A stretch of 64,000 bases of DNA, from assembly GCA_045106475.1 (NCBI GenBank), contig JBGCEO010000028.1, positions 29,725 to 93,724 on the forward strand. Reading direction: 5' to 3'. Made by a program: the position numbers and the translations under genes. How positions within the stretch are numbered: the stretch's first letter is position 1; the number at the start of each line of letters is the position of its first letter. Under the pieces are notes generated by a model that saw only the letters and a program-made list of their open reading frames with translations, ran no database searches and was not told where the DNA came from. This document shows positions 41,248 through 50,402 of this stretch, one piece after another. The stretch is from Granulosicoccus sp045106475. GTDB taxonomy: Bacteria; Pseudomonadota; Gammaproteobacteria; Granulosicoccales; Granulosicoccaceae.

Positions 41248-42870
41248 GTGTCCATTTTCGAATCAAACCTAGACCGCTCTGATGCTAACTATCTACCCTT
41301 GTCACCTGTTAGCTTCCTGCGCCGCGCCGCTCAGGTCAGGCCTGAACACACAGCCATCGTTCATGGTGACAGGCGTTACAACTATCGAGAGTTTTGGCAA
41401 CGCAGCCGACAACTAGGTTCAGCATTATCTAAACGTGGTGTTGTTCGTGGAGACTGTGTAGCCATTATGGGTGCCAACACACCAGAAATGCTGGAAGCCC
41501 ACAATGCGGTACCGCTTATAGGCGCAGTACTTAACTCGCTTAACATCCGGCTTGATGCCGCGACCCTTGCCTTTATTCTGGATCATGGAGAAGCCAAGGT
41601 TCTCATTACCGATAAGGAATTCTCACCGACCATCAAGGAGGCTCTTGCTCTGCTCGAGCGATCAATCCTCGTCATCGATATTGACGATGCTCTAGCAGAA
41701 GGCGGTGAGCTGATAGGTGAAATGGATTACGAAGCATTTCTGCAAACAGGAGATGAAGACAATGTTCCCGACGGTGTCACCGATGAATGGCAGGCCATAT
41801 CGCTGCTGTACACCTCAGGCACGACCGGTAATCCCAAAGGCTGCGTATATCATCACCGCGGCGCATACCTCAACGCGGTTGGCAACATGACAACCATGGG
41901 TGTATCCAACTCCTCTCGTTACCTATGGACACTCCCCATGTTTCATTGCGACGGCTGGACCTTTACCTGGGCGATAACTGCCGCAATGGGTACGCACATC
42001 TGTCTGCGCAAAGTTGATCCTGCATTGATATTTTCATTGATCGAAACAGAAGACATTACCCATATGTGTGGTGCTCCTATTGTGCTCAATATGCTTGCAA
42101 ATGCCCCCGCAGAAATACAAAGAAGACCTTGTCAGAATATTGAAATAGCAACAGGCGGCGCCGCGCCTCCCTCCTCCGTGATCGAATCGATGGAAGCCAT
42201 CGGTTTTAATGTTACTCACCTGTACGGCTTAACAGAAACCTATGGACCCGCCACGGTTTGCATTCCTCAGGATGATTGGCCGGATCTTGAATTGCAACAG
42301 CGTTCGGGGCGCATGGCAAGACAGGGAGTTCACTACCTGACGCTGGAAGATGCTGCCATTTTACAAAGTGACAGCATGCAGGCAGTTCCTCACAATGGCA
42401 CTACCATCGGTGAGCTGATGATTCGTGGCAACACAGTCATGAAAGGCTATCTGAAGAACCCTGATGCAACCCGGGATGCATTTGCGGGTGGATGGTTTCA
42501 TACGGGCGATCTTGGAGTTCAACATTCCGATGGTTATATAGAGGTAAAGGATCGAGCTAAAGACATCATCATCTCCGGCGGTGAAAACGTATCGACCCTT
42601 GAAGTCGAAGAGGTCCTATATCGACATCCGGCAGTGCTTGAGGCGGCGGTCGTGGCACGCCCGGATGAAACATGGGGAGAAACACCGTGTGCATTCATCA
42701 CTCTGCATGAAACCAACGGAGCAACCGAAGACGACATTATCAACTATTGCCGGGAAAACATGGCGCGCTTCAAGGTGCCAAAGACGGTTGTATTCGGTCC
42801 TTTGCCTAAAACCTCAACGGGCAAGATACAAAAGTTCGCCTTGCGTGAATTAGCCAGCAACCTTAACTAA
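41248..42870 (+). CDS. AMP-binding acyl-CoA synthetase (DmdB/AAE-like)
   Basis: A 540-residue adenylate-forming ligase. I take the GTG at 41248 because TGGAG lies 5-6 nt upstream and the product begins MSIFESNLDRSDANYLPLSP, the usual start of this group. Motifs: P-loop LLYTSGTTGNPKGCVYHHR, HLYGLTETYGP, WFHTGDLGVQHSDGYIEVKDRAKD, and the catalytic lysine in KTSTGKIQKFAL. It activates a fatty or short-chain acid to its CoA ester through an acyl-AMP. The group includes 3-(methylthio)propionyl-CoA ligase (DmdB) and plant acyl-activating enzymes; the substrate cannot be fixed here. Confidence 0.9.
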   Translation: MSIFESNLDRSDANYLPLSPVSFLRRAAQVRPEHTAIVHGDRRYNYREFWQRSRQLGSALSKRGVVRGDCVAIMGANTPEMLEAHNAVPLIGAVLNSLNIRLDAATLAFILDHGEAKVLITDKEFSPTIKEALALLERSILVIDIDDALAEGGELIGEMDYEAFLQTGDEDNVPDGVTDEWQAISLLYTSGTTGNPKGCVYHHRGAYLNAVGNMTTMGVSNSSRYLWTLPMFHCDGWTFTWAITAAMGTHICLRKVDPALIFSLIETEDITHMCGAPIVLNMLANAPAEIQRRPCQNIEIATGGAAPPSSVIESMEAIGFNVTHLYGLTETYGPATVCIPQDDWPDLELQQRSGRMARQGVHYLTLEDAAILQSDSMQAVPHNGTTIGELMIRGNTVMKGYLKNPDATRDAFAGGWFHTGDLGVQHSDGYIEVKDRAKDIIISGGENVSTLEVEEVLYRHPAVLEAAVVARPDETWGETPCAFITLHETNGATEDDIINYCRENMARFKVPKTVVFGPLPKTSTGKIQKFALRELASNLN

Positions 42871-42886
42871 AAGCTAAGCTGCAGCC

Positions 42887-44758
42887 ATGCCCGTTATCGT
42901 CTCCCGACGTGACCGCCTGCTGCGGCAGCTGCTTCTACTGCTACCGCTGCTGCTACTGTTAGTCACCGGGCTCTTACACAAACCGACACCTCTATTCGAT
43001 CAAAGCTGCCTGCATACGCCTGATGGACTCGTTGTGTGCGCAGCCAGTGAGATGGCGAGGATCACGCGTACAGGAAAGAGTCAGTTAGAGCACCCACGGT
43101 TTGACCTAAATAGCGAATCGCAAGATCGCCTCACTTGGCAGGTGGTACGCAACGAAACCATCGCCTTACAGTTGATAATCCGCCGCGCAAGTAGCAAGTC
43201 GCCTGAAGCTGTCTCAGTCCACGTAGCAGGCAGTCCATTGCAGACTTCTATCTACAAGGCACACTATCACTCTCTGGACAACGCCGGTTACCAATGGGGA
43301 CCAGCCACAAAGGTGCTTCCCTTTCCCGCTAGATATCCGGACGCTCTCATTCCACAGCAGCATGGGTGCTTCAATAACAAGACGCCGCTGTTTAACGACA
43401 TCGCACTGCCTAGGCCAGCCAACAATCAAAGTGTCTGGGTTGAGATATATGTGCCTGCTGAGCTAGACGTGGGCGAGTATGTGCAAACCATCAACTTGCG
43501 AAGCGCTGCAGGTGAGATTCAATTGCCAATAACGCTGCAGCTTTTAGACGCTGCATTGCCCGATAAACCCACTATTGATGCTGTGGGTGAAGTCTATCGT
43601 GCTTACAAGCTTGAAGGCGCAGGTAACAATCGAGGCTCTATTGAGTGGCAGCAGATGGCTCAATGCTATCAGCAGATTGCACATCAACATCGCATGGTGT
43701 TCATAGAACGAACGCCCGATGCTCCTGAATCCGAAGAGGACTGGCAGGCTTACGCTGCAGCATTTGGCCCCTCACTTACAGGCACACTATTCAGTGCCGA
43801 TTTCGGCTACACAGGCACAGGCAGCAACAGTGCAGTGAGTGTGTGGAGAACACCCTGGTCGCAGGACTACGACATAACTGTTGAAAACGAACTCACTGGG
43901 CAACAAATTCTTGGTTTCACTGAGCTGGCAGGAAGCTGGGCGGCACAGGTTGAAAAACACGGCTGGACCCAGCCACGCTACTTTGCCTATGTATTTGACG
44001 AAGTGGATGGGCCGAGCGATGAAAGTGAAGCAGCACCCGGGAGACGTCAATACATAAGCCGCGTGCACAACGCGATGCAACAAGTGCAGCTTGCAATTGA
44101 CAATGGAGCAGAAGGCATTGATCTGCTGTGGACAAGTCACTCCGATCCAACTATCTGGCAGCATGATCCAGACACAACGCTGATCAATAAGGTGCGTCTA
44201 TGGGCACCCAATGGGCACGCAGCTAATACCGAATTCTTATCTCAACGCATGTCCGCGGGTGAGCGCACATGGTTCTACCATAGCGGCCACCCTGCCGTCG
44301 GAGGACATAGTATAAATTTACCGGGTGCAGATATGCGCAGCTGGGGCGTTATTGGTGCACGTTATGGTATTCAGGGCCAATTAATGTGGGCTGTTAACCT
44401 GGGCAGCGATGAATTGCCCTTTGCACAACCCAGTTACAAGCCTGATGACGATCGGGTAGGCAATGGTGTCCTGGTATACCCGGGCAAGCAACTGCCCAAG
44501 ATTGGATACCCTTCTGTGCCAGGACCCATTCCTTCAATGCGACTCAAAGCATGGCACAGAGGTTTGCAGGACGCCGAGCTATTCTTCTTGGCTAAAGAAC
44601 AAAATCCAGGTCAAGCAAATGCGCTTATTGAGCAGTTAGTTCCACGTGCATTGGGAGAAGCAGTAGCGGCAGGCGATACTATACCCACATGGCCAGCCGA
44701 TGCAGCCAGCTGGATAGAGTGGCGAGACAACCTGCTGCAATTGATTGCCGCACCATAG
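42887..44758 (+). CDS. DUF4091-containing membrane-anchored putative glycoside hydrolase
   Basis: A 623-residue protein with an N-terminal membrane anchor (RQLLLLLPLLLLLVTGLL, about 14-31). After it comes a beta-sandwich region (about 60-225), then a barrel-like domain, with the DUF4091 part at about 480-600 (YGIQGQLMWAVNLGSDELPF; SMRLKAWHRGLQDAELFFLAKEQ). DUF4091 proteins are related to GH123-type glycosidases; YFAYVFDEVDGPSDE could supply the catalytic acid pair but is not proven. The gene starts 16 bp after the acyl-CoA ligase. No transporter or sugar pathway adjoins it, so the substrate is unknown. Confidence 0.75.
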   Translation: MPVIVSRRDRLLRQLLLLLPLLLLLVTGLLHKPTPLFDQSCLHTPDGLVVCAASEMARITRTGKSQLEHPRFDLNSESQDRLTWQVVRNETIALQLIIRRASSKSPEAVSVHVAGSPLQTSIYKAHYHSLDNAGYQWGPATKVLPFPARYPDALIPQQHGCFNNKTPLFNDIALPRPANNQSVWVEIYVPAELDVGEYVQTINLRSAAGEIQLPITLQLLDAALPDKPTIDAVGEVYRAYKLEGAGNNRGSIEWQQMAQCYQQIAHQHRMVFIERTPDAPESEEDWQAYAAAFGPSLTGTLFSADFGYTGTGSNSAVSVWRTPWSQDYDITVENELTGQQILGFTELAGSWAAQVEKHGWTQPRYFAYVFDEVDGPSDESEAAPGRRQYISRVHNAMQQVQLAIDNGAEGIDLLWTSHSDPTIWQHDPDTTLINKVRLWAPNGHAANTEFLSQRMSAGERTWFYHSGHPAVGGHSINLPGADMRSWGVIGARYGIQGQLMWAVNLGSDELPFAQPSYKPDDDRVGNGVLVYPGKQLPKIGYPSVPGPIPSMRLKAWHRGLQDAELFFLAKEQNPGQANALIEQLVPRALGEAVAAGDTIPTWPADAASWIEWRDNLLQLIAAP

Positions 44759-44776
44759 AAAAGAACACTTAAACTA

Positions 44777-44792
44777 CCTCAGTGTGCTGGGG
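44777..44792. repeat. Dispersed palindrome, copy 4 (degenerate)
   Basis: CCTCAGTGTGCTGGGG with one arm mismatch, preceded by AAACTA and followed by ATATC. It lies 18 bp after the DUF4091 stop, upstream of the cupin gene. Confidence 0.45.
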
Positions 44793-44812
44793 ATATCTTT
44801 AGAGGACTCACC

Positions 44813-45295
44813 GTGACATCGCAAATTTTAAAAAAAGCTGACATAGATGCCGAAGAGGGCTTGTCTAAATCCCACTTTCTTAACGAGAATGCTCAGCGAA
44901 TAAATAAATCACTGGGTGATATGACAGGCCTGACAGGGTTTGGCTTCCACATCATAGAGGTAGCTGCCGGTAAAGAATCTACCGAGTACCACAGGCATTA
45001 CCATGAGGATGAATGCACCTATGTATTGTCAGGTACGGGCACGGTTGTTATAGGCGAACAGAAACACGAGATCGCAGCCGGCGATTTCATTGCCTACCCC
45101 AAGGGCGGCGATGCACATACCATGATCAATACCGGTTCAGAAACACTCAGGTGTATCGTTGTTGGTGAGCGCCTGGCACACGATGTTGGCGACTATCCTC
45201 ACAAGAACAAGCGAATCTACCGGCAAGCCGGGTTGCCCTGGAACCTGGTATCAATAGATGACATAACCGAGCCCAAGGCCGGGCGTAAAACCTGA
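44813..45295 (+). CDS. Cupin-domain protein
   Basis: A 160-residue small cupin. The two cupin motifs are EYHRHYHEDECTYVLSG (with metal-binding His, His, Glu) and GGDAHTMINTG (last His). The GTG start is supported by AGAGGA 7 nt upstream. Many such single-domain cupins lie near sugar or amine catabolic genes and act as isomerases, dioxygenases or sensors, so no activity can be named. It is followed 38 bp later by a GNAT gene on the same strand. Confidence 0.8.
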   Translation: MTSQILKKADIDAEEGLSKSHFLNENAQRINKSLGDMTGLTGFGFHIIEVAAGKESTEYHRHYHEDECTYVLSGTGTVVIGEQKHEIAAGDFIAYPKGGDAHTMINTGSETLRCIVVGERLAHDVGDYPHKNKRIYRQAGLPWNLVSIDDITEPKAGRKT

Positions 45296-45333
45296 CGGTA
45301 GCGTCCTAAACCATACCCGTATACAAAAACCAT

Positions 45334-45789
45334 ATGGACATCAAAATAGATGACCTGCAAGGGTCACAGATAAAAGCTCTGTTGCAAGAGCATCTGGAGC
45401 ATATGCAAGCGACCTCTCCACCGGAGAGCACCCATGCATTGGATCTCCCGGCATTGCGTGCGCCGGATGTGACCTTCTGGTGCGCATGGGATAACGATTC
45501 TCTACTTGGATGTGGCGCACTTAAAGAGCTTAGCAGTACTAGTGGAGAGATAAAGTCCATGCGCACTGCAGCTAATCAACTAAGACGTGGTGTGGCATCG
45601 AGCATCCTGCAACAGATCATCGACGAGGCTAAACAGCGCGCTTACAAGCACCTGTCGCTGGAAACGGGATCCATGGAGGAGTTCGCATCGGCACACAAGC
45701 TCTACCTGAAGTTCGGTTTTGTCGAGTGTGAACCCTTTGCCGACTATATTGAAGATCCTAATAGCATCTTTCTGACACTGCGCCTGTAA
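45334..45789 (+). CDS. GNAT family N-acetyltransferase
   Basis: A 151-residue GNAT enzyme. IKSMRTAANQLRRGVASSILQQIIDEA contains the acetyl-CoA pyrophosphate loop RRGVAS (R/Q-x-x-G-x-A). HLSLETGSMEEFASAHKLYLKFGFVECEPFADY is the typical C-terminal half of the YafP/PhnO-like subgroup. The substrate is unknown. Its 3' end overlaps the convergent xdhC by 32 bp. Confidence 0.9.
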   Translation: MDIKIDDLQGSQIKALLQEHLEHMQATSPPESTHALDLPALRAPDVTFWCAWDNDSLLGCGALKELSSTSGEIKSMRTAANQLRRGVASSILQQIIDEAKQRAYKHLSLETGSMEEFASAHKLYLKFGFVECEPFADYIEDPNSIFLTLRL

Positions 45790-46636
45790 ATTGCTTTAGA
45801 AGGTGTTGTCTGGTAGTCAGCACATCGCTCATGGCGGCAATCGCTACCTCCATCGGTGTGTTTCCTGTCTGCACATTTTCTCCAAGCGGTGCAGTAAGAC
45901 CACTCAGTTCAGCAGCGGTAAAGCCTTTACGCGTAAGACGCTGGCGAAACTTCGCAGCCTTGCTCCTGGATGCAATCAATCCACAATAGGCAGCATCACC
46001 TCGCGATAGTATGGCCTCCACCACCTCGAAATCAGTCTCATGACTGTGTGTCATCACCAGATAGAAGCCACCAGCTGGAAAAGACTGTACGGCTGAATAT
46101 ACATCGGCATCCAGTATATGGGTGGATAAGGATGTTTCTGCACTTGAGCCGGGTAATGGTTCTGTACCCATTTGTCGGGAGTCTTGGCCCGTGCGCAAAG
46201 CTTGTCGTAAACGCAGCAACCAGTCGCTGCGTGAATCATGAATATCTATAACCAGCGGCAGCCTCAGTGCAATTCTGGCGATCTCTTGTGCTACATGCCC
46301 GGCACCGAAGAGGTGCAACCGGAAGTGATTTTTTCTATGACAATCAAACAGCAGTGTGACTCGTCCACCACAGCACTGCGACAAATCGGCACCTAATAGC
46401 ACTGTGCGTGTACTAATGGTATTGGACTGATCATCGCTGGCGAGCAATGCTCTTGCATGACTGATGGCTTCCAACTCCAGCGCTCCACCACCCAGTGTGT
46501 CGTAACAATCACCTGATCCAACCAGCATGCGCGTACCCACTGGTCGCGGCGCAGACCCATCCACACTGATTATCACAACCAATACACATGATTGATTATC
46601 TTTTTTATACTTGTTTAAAGCGTCAAGCCAGTGCAT
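45758..46636 (-). CDS. xdhC: Xanthine dehydrogenase accessory protein XdhC
   Basis: A 292-residue XdhC, which binds molybdenum cofactor, promotes its sulfuration and inserts it into xanthine dehydrogenase. The N-terminal XdhC/CoxI domain has VVIISVDGSAPRPVGTRMLV and GGGALELEAI; the C-terminal Rossmann-like domain has LHLFGAGHVAQEIARIALRL and YLVMTHSHETDFEVVEAIL, with CGLIASRSKAAKFRQRL near the end. It is the last gene of the ade-xdhA-xdhB-xdhC operon, 8 bp after xdhB. Confidence 0.95.
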   Translation of the reverse strand: MHWLDALNKYKKDNQSCVLVVIISVDGSAPRPVGTRMLVGSGDCYDTLGGGALELEAISHARALLASDDQSNTISTRTVLLGADLSQCCGGRVTLLFDCHRKNHFRLHLFGAGHVAQEIARIALRLPLVIDIHDSRSDWLLRLRQALRTGQDSRQMGTEPLPGSSAETSLSTHILDADVYSAVQSFPAGGFYLVMTHSHETDFEVVEAILSRGDAAYCGLIASRSKAAKFRQRLTRKGFTAAELSGLTAPLGENVQTGNTPMEVAIAAMSDVLTTRQHLLKQFTGAVSERCY

Positions 46637-46644
46637 CAGTCAAC

Positions 46645-48966
46645 TCAACCGGATTGTTCGTCTGCTTGTTGCACTTCTGTACAGACGCGCAACACCTCTT
46701 CAGGTGTGGCCGGGGCATTGAGCCTGGGAAACACACGATGCTCAGCTGTTGCTGCTATCGCATCACGAATAGCCGCGAATACGGACATAGCCAGCATCAA
46801 TGGAGGCTCACCCACCGCTTTGGAATGAAACACCGTGGCAGCATCATTAGGACTGTCTTGCAGCAGGGCTACATTAAATTGTTCAGGCATGTCACCTATT
46901 GCCGGTATCTTATAGGTTGCAGGCCCGTCAGTGAGTAAGCGTCCCTTATCATCCCAACAAAGCTCTTCATGCGTGAGCCAGCCAGCGCCCTGAATAAAAC
47001 CACCTTCTATCTGGCCAATATCAATGGCCGGATTAATTGAACGCCCTACATCGTGGATGATGTCTGTACGAACTAAATTAGTCTCTCCGGTCAAGGTATC
47101 AATCTGCACTTCCGACACGGCAGCACCATTGGCAAAATAGTAAAACGGCTGACCCTTGGCAGTCTCTCTGTCATAGTGAATCTGCGGGGTTCGGTAATAG
47201 CCTGTTGCCGATAGCGGGATGCGATCTCTATAGGCTGCTGAAGCAAGTTCCGGCCATGTATAAACAACCGTGTTTATTTTGTCAGCAGCGACAACCACAG
47301 CATCGCCTGCAAATCTAATAGCCTGCTCCATTACACCATGGCGCTGAATCAAGTACTCCACCAGGCGGCCGCGCAATGACTTTGCTGCGTTTAGTGCTGC
47401 CATGCCGTTAAGATCTGTACCGGAGGACGCAGCCGTAGCAGAGGTGTTGGGTACCTTATCCGTGCGCGTAGCCATGACCGCAATTCGGCTTAGAGACATG
47501 CCCAGCTCCTGCGCGACTATCTGCTGAACCTTAACCATCAAACCCTGACCCATTTCCGTGCCGCCATGGTTCAGTTGCACGCTACCGTCAGAGTAGATGT
47601 GGATAAGCGCTGCGGCCTGATTGAGGTGTTTGACAGTGAAGGAGATACCAAACTTAACAGGCGTCAGAGCAATCCCTCTTTTATGCACTGAACTCGACGC
47701 ATTAAACGCGTTGATGTCTGCCCTGCGCTTGGCGTAACAGGCAGATTGTTCCAATTGATCCAGCAATACGGGCACCGTAAAGGTGTCGACTTTCTGATGA
47801 TAGGGCGTGATGTTTCTGCTGTCGGTTCCGTAGAGATTAATGCGGCGCACTTCCAGAGGATCTTTACCTAGAGCAAAGGCTATCTCATCAATGACAGCCT
47901 CCATCGCCATCATACCCTGCGGGCCACCAAAACCCCTGAATGCTGTGTTGGATACCGTGTGGGTCTTACAGCGCAAACCATCAATGGTCACATGAGGCAG
48001 ATAGTATGCGTTATCACAATGGAACATAGCCCTATCGACAATTGCATCGGACAAATCAGGGGAATTGCCACACTGACCGGCCAGTAAATAGCTAATGGCT
48101 TCGATTCTGCCATTGTCATCGAAACCGACATCATAGCGATTCAAAAAACCATGGCGCTTACCGGTCATGATCATGTCATCGCGGCGCGAGAGGCGACAGC
48201 TCACACTGACACCCTGACGCAGGGCGAACAGCGCTGACAAGGCTGCACAGGGTGTAGCATGCGTCTCCTTACCACCGAAACCACCGCCCATGCGACGAAC
48301 AATGACATTGACGCGATTCATCTCGATACCCAAGACATTGGCAACCAGGTGCTGGGTTTCGGTCGGGTTTTGATTGCTTGACCAGATGGTCACACCGCCT
48401 TGCTCATCAGGCTGCGCGCGCGCTACCTGACCTTCCAGATAAAAATGCTCCTGCCCCCCTATAAGCAACTCACCCTGTAAACGATGGGCGGCAGACTTAA
48501 GCGCAGTCGCCGAGTCACCTTTTTGCATGCGATGCGGAGGACGAACGAAGAACTCGTTCTCTACAGAATCCTCAAGCGTAAGCCTGGCTTCTGCTGTCTC
48601 GTATTCCACAATAGCCAACAAAGCAGCCTGACGTGCTTGCCTGTGCGACTCAGCGGCTACTGCAAAGAGAGCTTGCCCCATAAATTCTATTGTTTCATCC
48701 ACAAGCAACGGATCCCCGGGGAACACAGGCCCGATATCAGTGGCATGGGCTAAATCGTCATGACTGATAACATCCACCACGCCAGCTGCTTTTTTTACTT
48801 CACTGAGGTCAAGCGATACGAGGCGACCATGGGCAATACTTGCCTGCCCGATTGCGACATGCAACTGTCCCGTCTCCGGTCGAATATCATCAACGTAAAG
48901 TGCATCACCGCTGACATGTCCAGTCGCGCTGTCATGTGGCTTGGATACGCCGGCTATTTCGCTCAT
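46645..48966 (-). CDS. xdhB: Xanthine dehydrogenase molybdenum-binding subunit XdhB
   Basis: A 773-residue large subunit. It holds the molybdopterin and oxidises hypoxanthine and xanthine to urate. Clear family motifs: ESHRQARQAALLAIVEYE, the cofactor loop RRMGGGFGGKETHATP, FRGFGGPQGMMAMEAVIDEIA, LNHGGTEMGQGLMVKVQQIVAQELG, SGTDLNGMA, and the active-site glutamate region KAVGEPPLMLAMSVFAAIRDA. It overlaps xdhA by ATGA, so the subunits are translated together in equal amounts. Confidence 0.97.
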   Translation of the reverse strand: MSEIAGVSKPHDSATGHVSGDALYVDDIRPETGQLHVAIGQASIAHGRLVSLDLSEVKKAAGVVDVISHDDLAHATDIGPVFPGDPLLVDETIEFMGQALFAVAAESHRQARQAALLAIVEYETAEARLTLEDSVENEFFVRPPHRMQKGDSATALKSAAHRLQGELLIGGQEHFYLEGQVARAQPDEQGGVTIWSSNQNPTETQHLVANVLGIEMNRVNVIVRRMGGGFGGKETHATPCAALSALFALRQGVSVSCRLSRRDDMIMTGKRHGFLNRYDVGFDDNGRIEAISYLLAGQCGNSPDLSDAIVDRAMFHCDNAYYLPHVTIDGLRCKTHTVSNTAFRGFGGPQGMMAMEAVIDEIAFALGKDPLEVRRINLYGTDSRNITPYHQKVDTFTVPVLLDQLEQSACYAKRRADINAFNASSSVHKRGIALTPVKFGISFTVKHLNQAAALIHIYSDGSVQLNHGGTEMGQGLMVKVQQIVAQELGMSLSRIAVMATRTDKVPNTSATAASSGTDLNGMAALNAAKSLRGRLVEYLIQRHGVMEQAIRFAGDAVVVAADKINTVVYTWPELASAAYRDRIPLSATGYYRTPQIHYDRETAKGQPFYYFANGAAVSEVQIDTLTGETNLVRTDIIHDVGRSINPAIDIGQIEGGFIQGAGWLTHEELCWDDKGRLLTDGPATYKIPAIGDMPEQFNVALLQDSPNDAATVFHSKAVGEPPLMLAMSVFAAIRDAIAATAEHRVFPRLNAPATPEEVLRVCTEVQQADEQSG

Positions 48967-50402
48967 ATGCCATCCCTATCCAGCAACACGCGTTGCAATA
49001 GATTTTGAGCAACCTGCATTCGATACCCGGCTGTTGCCCGGGCATCCGTGATAGGACTCAATTCCTCTGCCAGGGCCTGCTGAGCAAGTTTGACCGAGGC
49101 ATCGCTGAAGGGTTTTCCATTGAGTGCCTGCTCCGCCTGCTTGGCTCTTACGGGCGTCGCTGCCATACCGCCAAATGCGATACGCGCATCGTGAACACAC
49201 TTATCGAGCATAGGCAGATGAATAGCCATGCACACACTGGAAATATCATCTTCCTTACGTTTACTTATCTTATGCACGGCAAATACATGGGCAGGATCGG
49301 GCAGCGGAATTCTCACCGCTCTAATAAACTCCCCTGGCTTCAGGGTGGTTTGACGGTAACCTGTAAAATGAGATTCGAGTGTCAGCTCTCGCAAAGTATC
49401 GCCGCGTTGCACAATCAGAATTGCGTCCAAGGCTATCAATAAAGGAGGTAGATCTCCGATAGGCGATGCAGAGCCAATATTGCCGCCGATCGTTGCCTGA
49501 TTACGCACCTGATCAGAACCAAATCGCATCAGCAGTTCGTGGCTACCAGGAATCCTGTCCTGCAAAATCGATACGCAACGGCTCAGCGTAACAGCAGCCC
49601 CCAGGGTGATATCGCTTGATGTCTTATTAACCTCTTGAAGTTCTGGTACACCATTCATAGAAATGAGCAGCGGTAATGTCTTCATTTGCTGTGTGACTTC
49701 TAGAGCCAGATCGGTTCCACCGGCCAGCAATCTTGCATGCGGATATTGTTTGATTAAGTTAGCAAGCTGCTCGAGTCTGTCCGGTTGATAAAAGCCGCTA
49801 TCGGCATTGGCAGGCTCTGGCGTTCGTGCCTGCAGCTCGATCAGACGCTCGGCAGTATGGGTGCGCAATACTCGCTGCTCTTCGGATAGAGGCTGGCTGG
49901 AACGCATTGACAGCGCACGCGATGCTGCCTGCTTAATAGGACGATAGCCGGTGCATCGACAAAGATTGCCGCCCAGTGCACGGTCGACTTCTTTGGCTAG
50001 AACAGCCTCATCTTCATCGCGTTCATACAGTGCATACAGGGACATGACAAAGCCGGGCGTACAAAAACCACATTGCGAACCATGCTCTTCAACCATGGCT
50101 TGCTGAACAGGATGCAGCTTGCCAGCTTCAGCCAAAGACTCGACGCTTAACAACTGCTTGGCATGCAGAGCGCCAACAAAAGTGATGCAGCTATTTATCG
50201 ATTCATAGCTGAGTGCTGACTCCGGGTTGTCAGACAGATTAGGTGAAGCCACCACCACTGTGCAGGCACCACAATCACCCGAACCGCAGCCCTCTTTTGT
50301 ACCGGTTCGATTCCGGTGAAGTCGTAACCAATCCAAAACCGTCAAATCAGCAGAGACATCCCGCAACTCTATTAGCGTCTGCTCATAGAGAAATCGAATC
50401 AT
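48963..50402 (-). CDS. xdhA: Xanthine dehydrogenase iron-sulfur/FAD subunit XdhA
   Basis: A 479-residue small subunit. The first [2Fe-2S] site is KEGCGSGDCGACTVVV, the second HGSQCGFCTPGFVMSLYALYE with NLCRCTGYRPI. The FAD domain (about 190-380) has ARLLAGGTDLALEV and ATIGGNIGSASPIGDLPPLL, and the CO_deh_flav_C domain closes the protein. Electrons pass from the XdhB molybdenum centre through these clusters to FAD and NAD+. Its ATG overlaps the ade stop by ATGA. Confidence 0.97.
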   Translation of the reverse strand: MIRFLYEQTLIELRDVSADLTVLDWLRLHRNRTGTKEGCGSGDCGACTVVVASPNLSDNPESALSYESINSCITFVGALHAKQLLSVESLAEAGKLHPVQQAMVEEHGSQCGFCTPGFVMSLYALYERDEDEAVLAKEVDRALGGNLCRCTGYRPIKQAASRALSMRSSQPLSEEQRVLRTHTAERLIELQARTPEPANADSGFYQPDRLEQLANLIKQYPHARLLAGGTDLALEVTQQMKTLPLLISMNGVPELQEVNKTSSDITLGAAVTLSRCVSILQDRIPGSHELLMRFGSDQVRNQATIGGNIGSASPIGDLPPLLIALDAILIVQRGDTLRELTLESHFTGYRQTTLKPGEFIRAVRIPLPDPAHVFAVHKISKRKEDDISSVCMAIHLPMLDKCVHDARIAFGGMAATPVRAKQAEQALNGKPFSDASVKLAQQALAEELSPITDARATAGYRMQVAQNLLQRVLLDRDGI

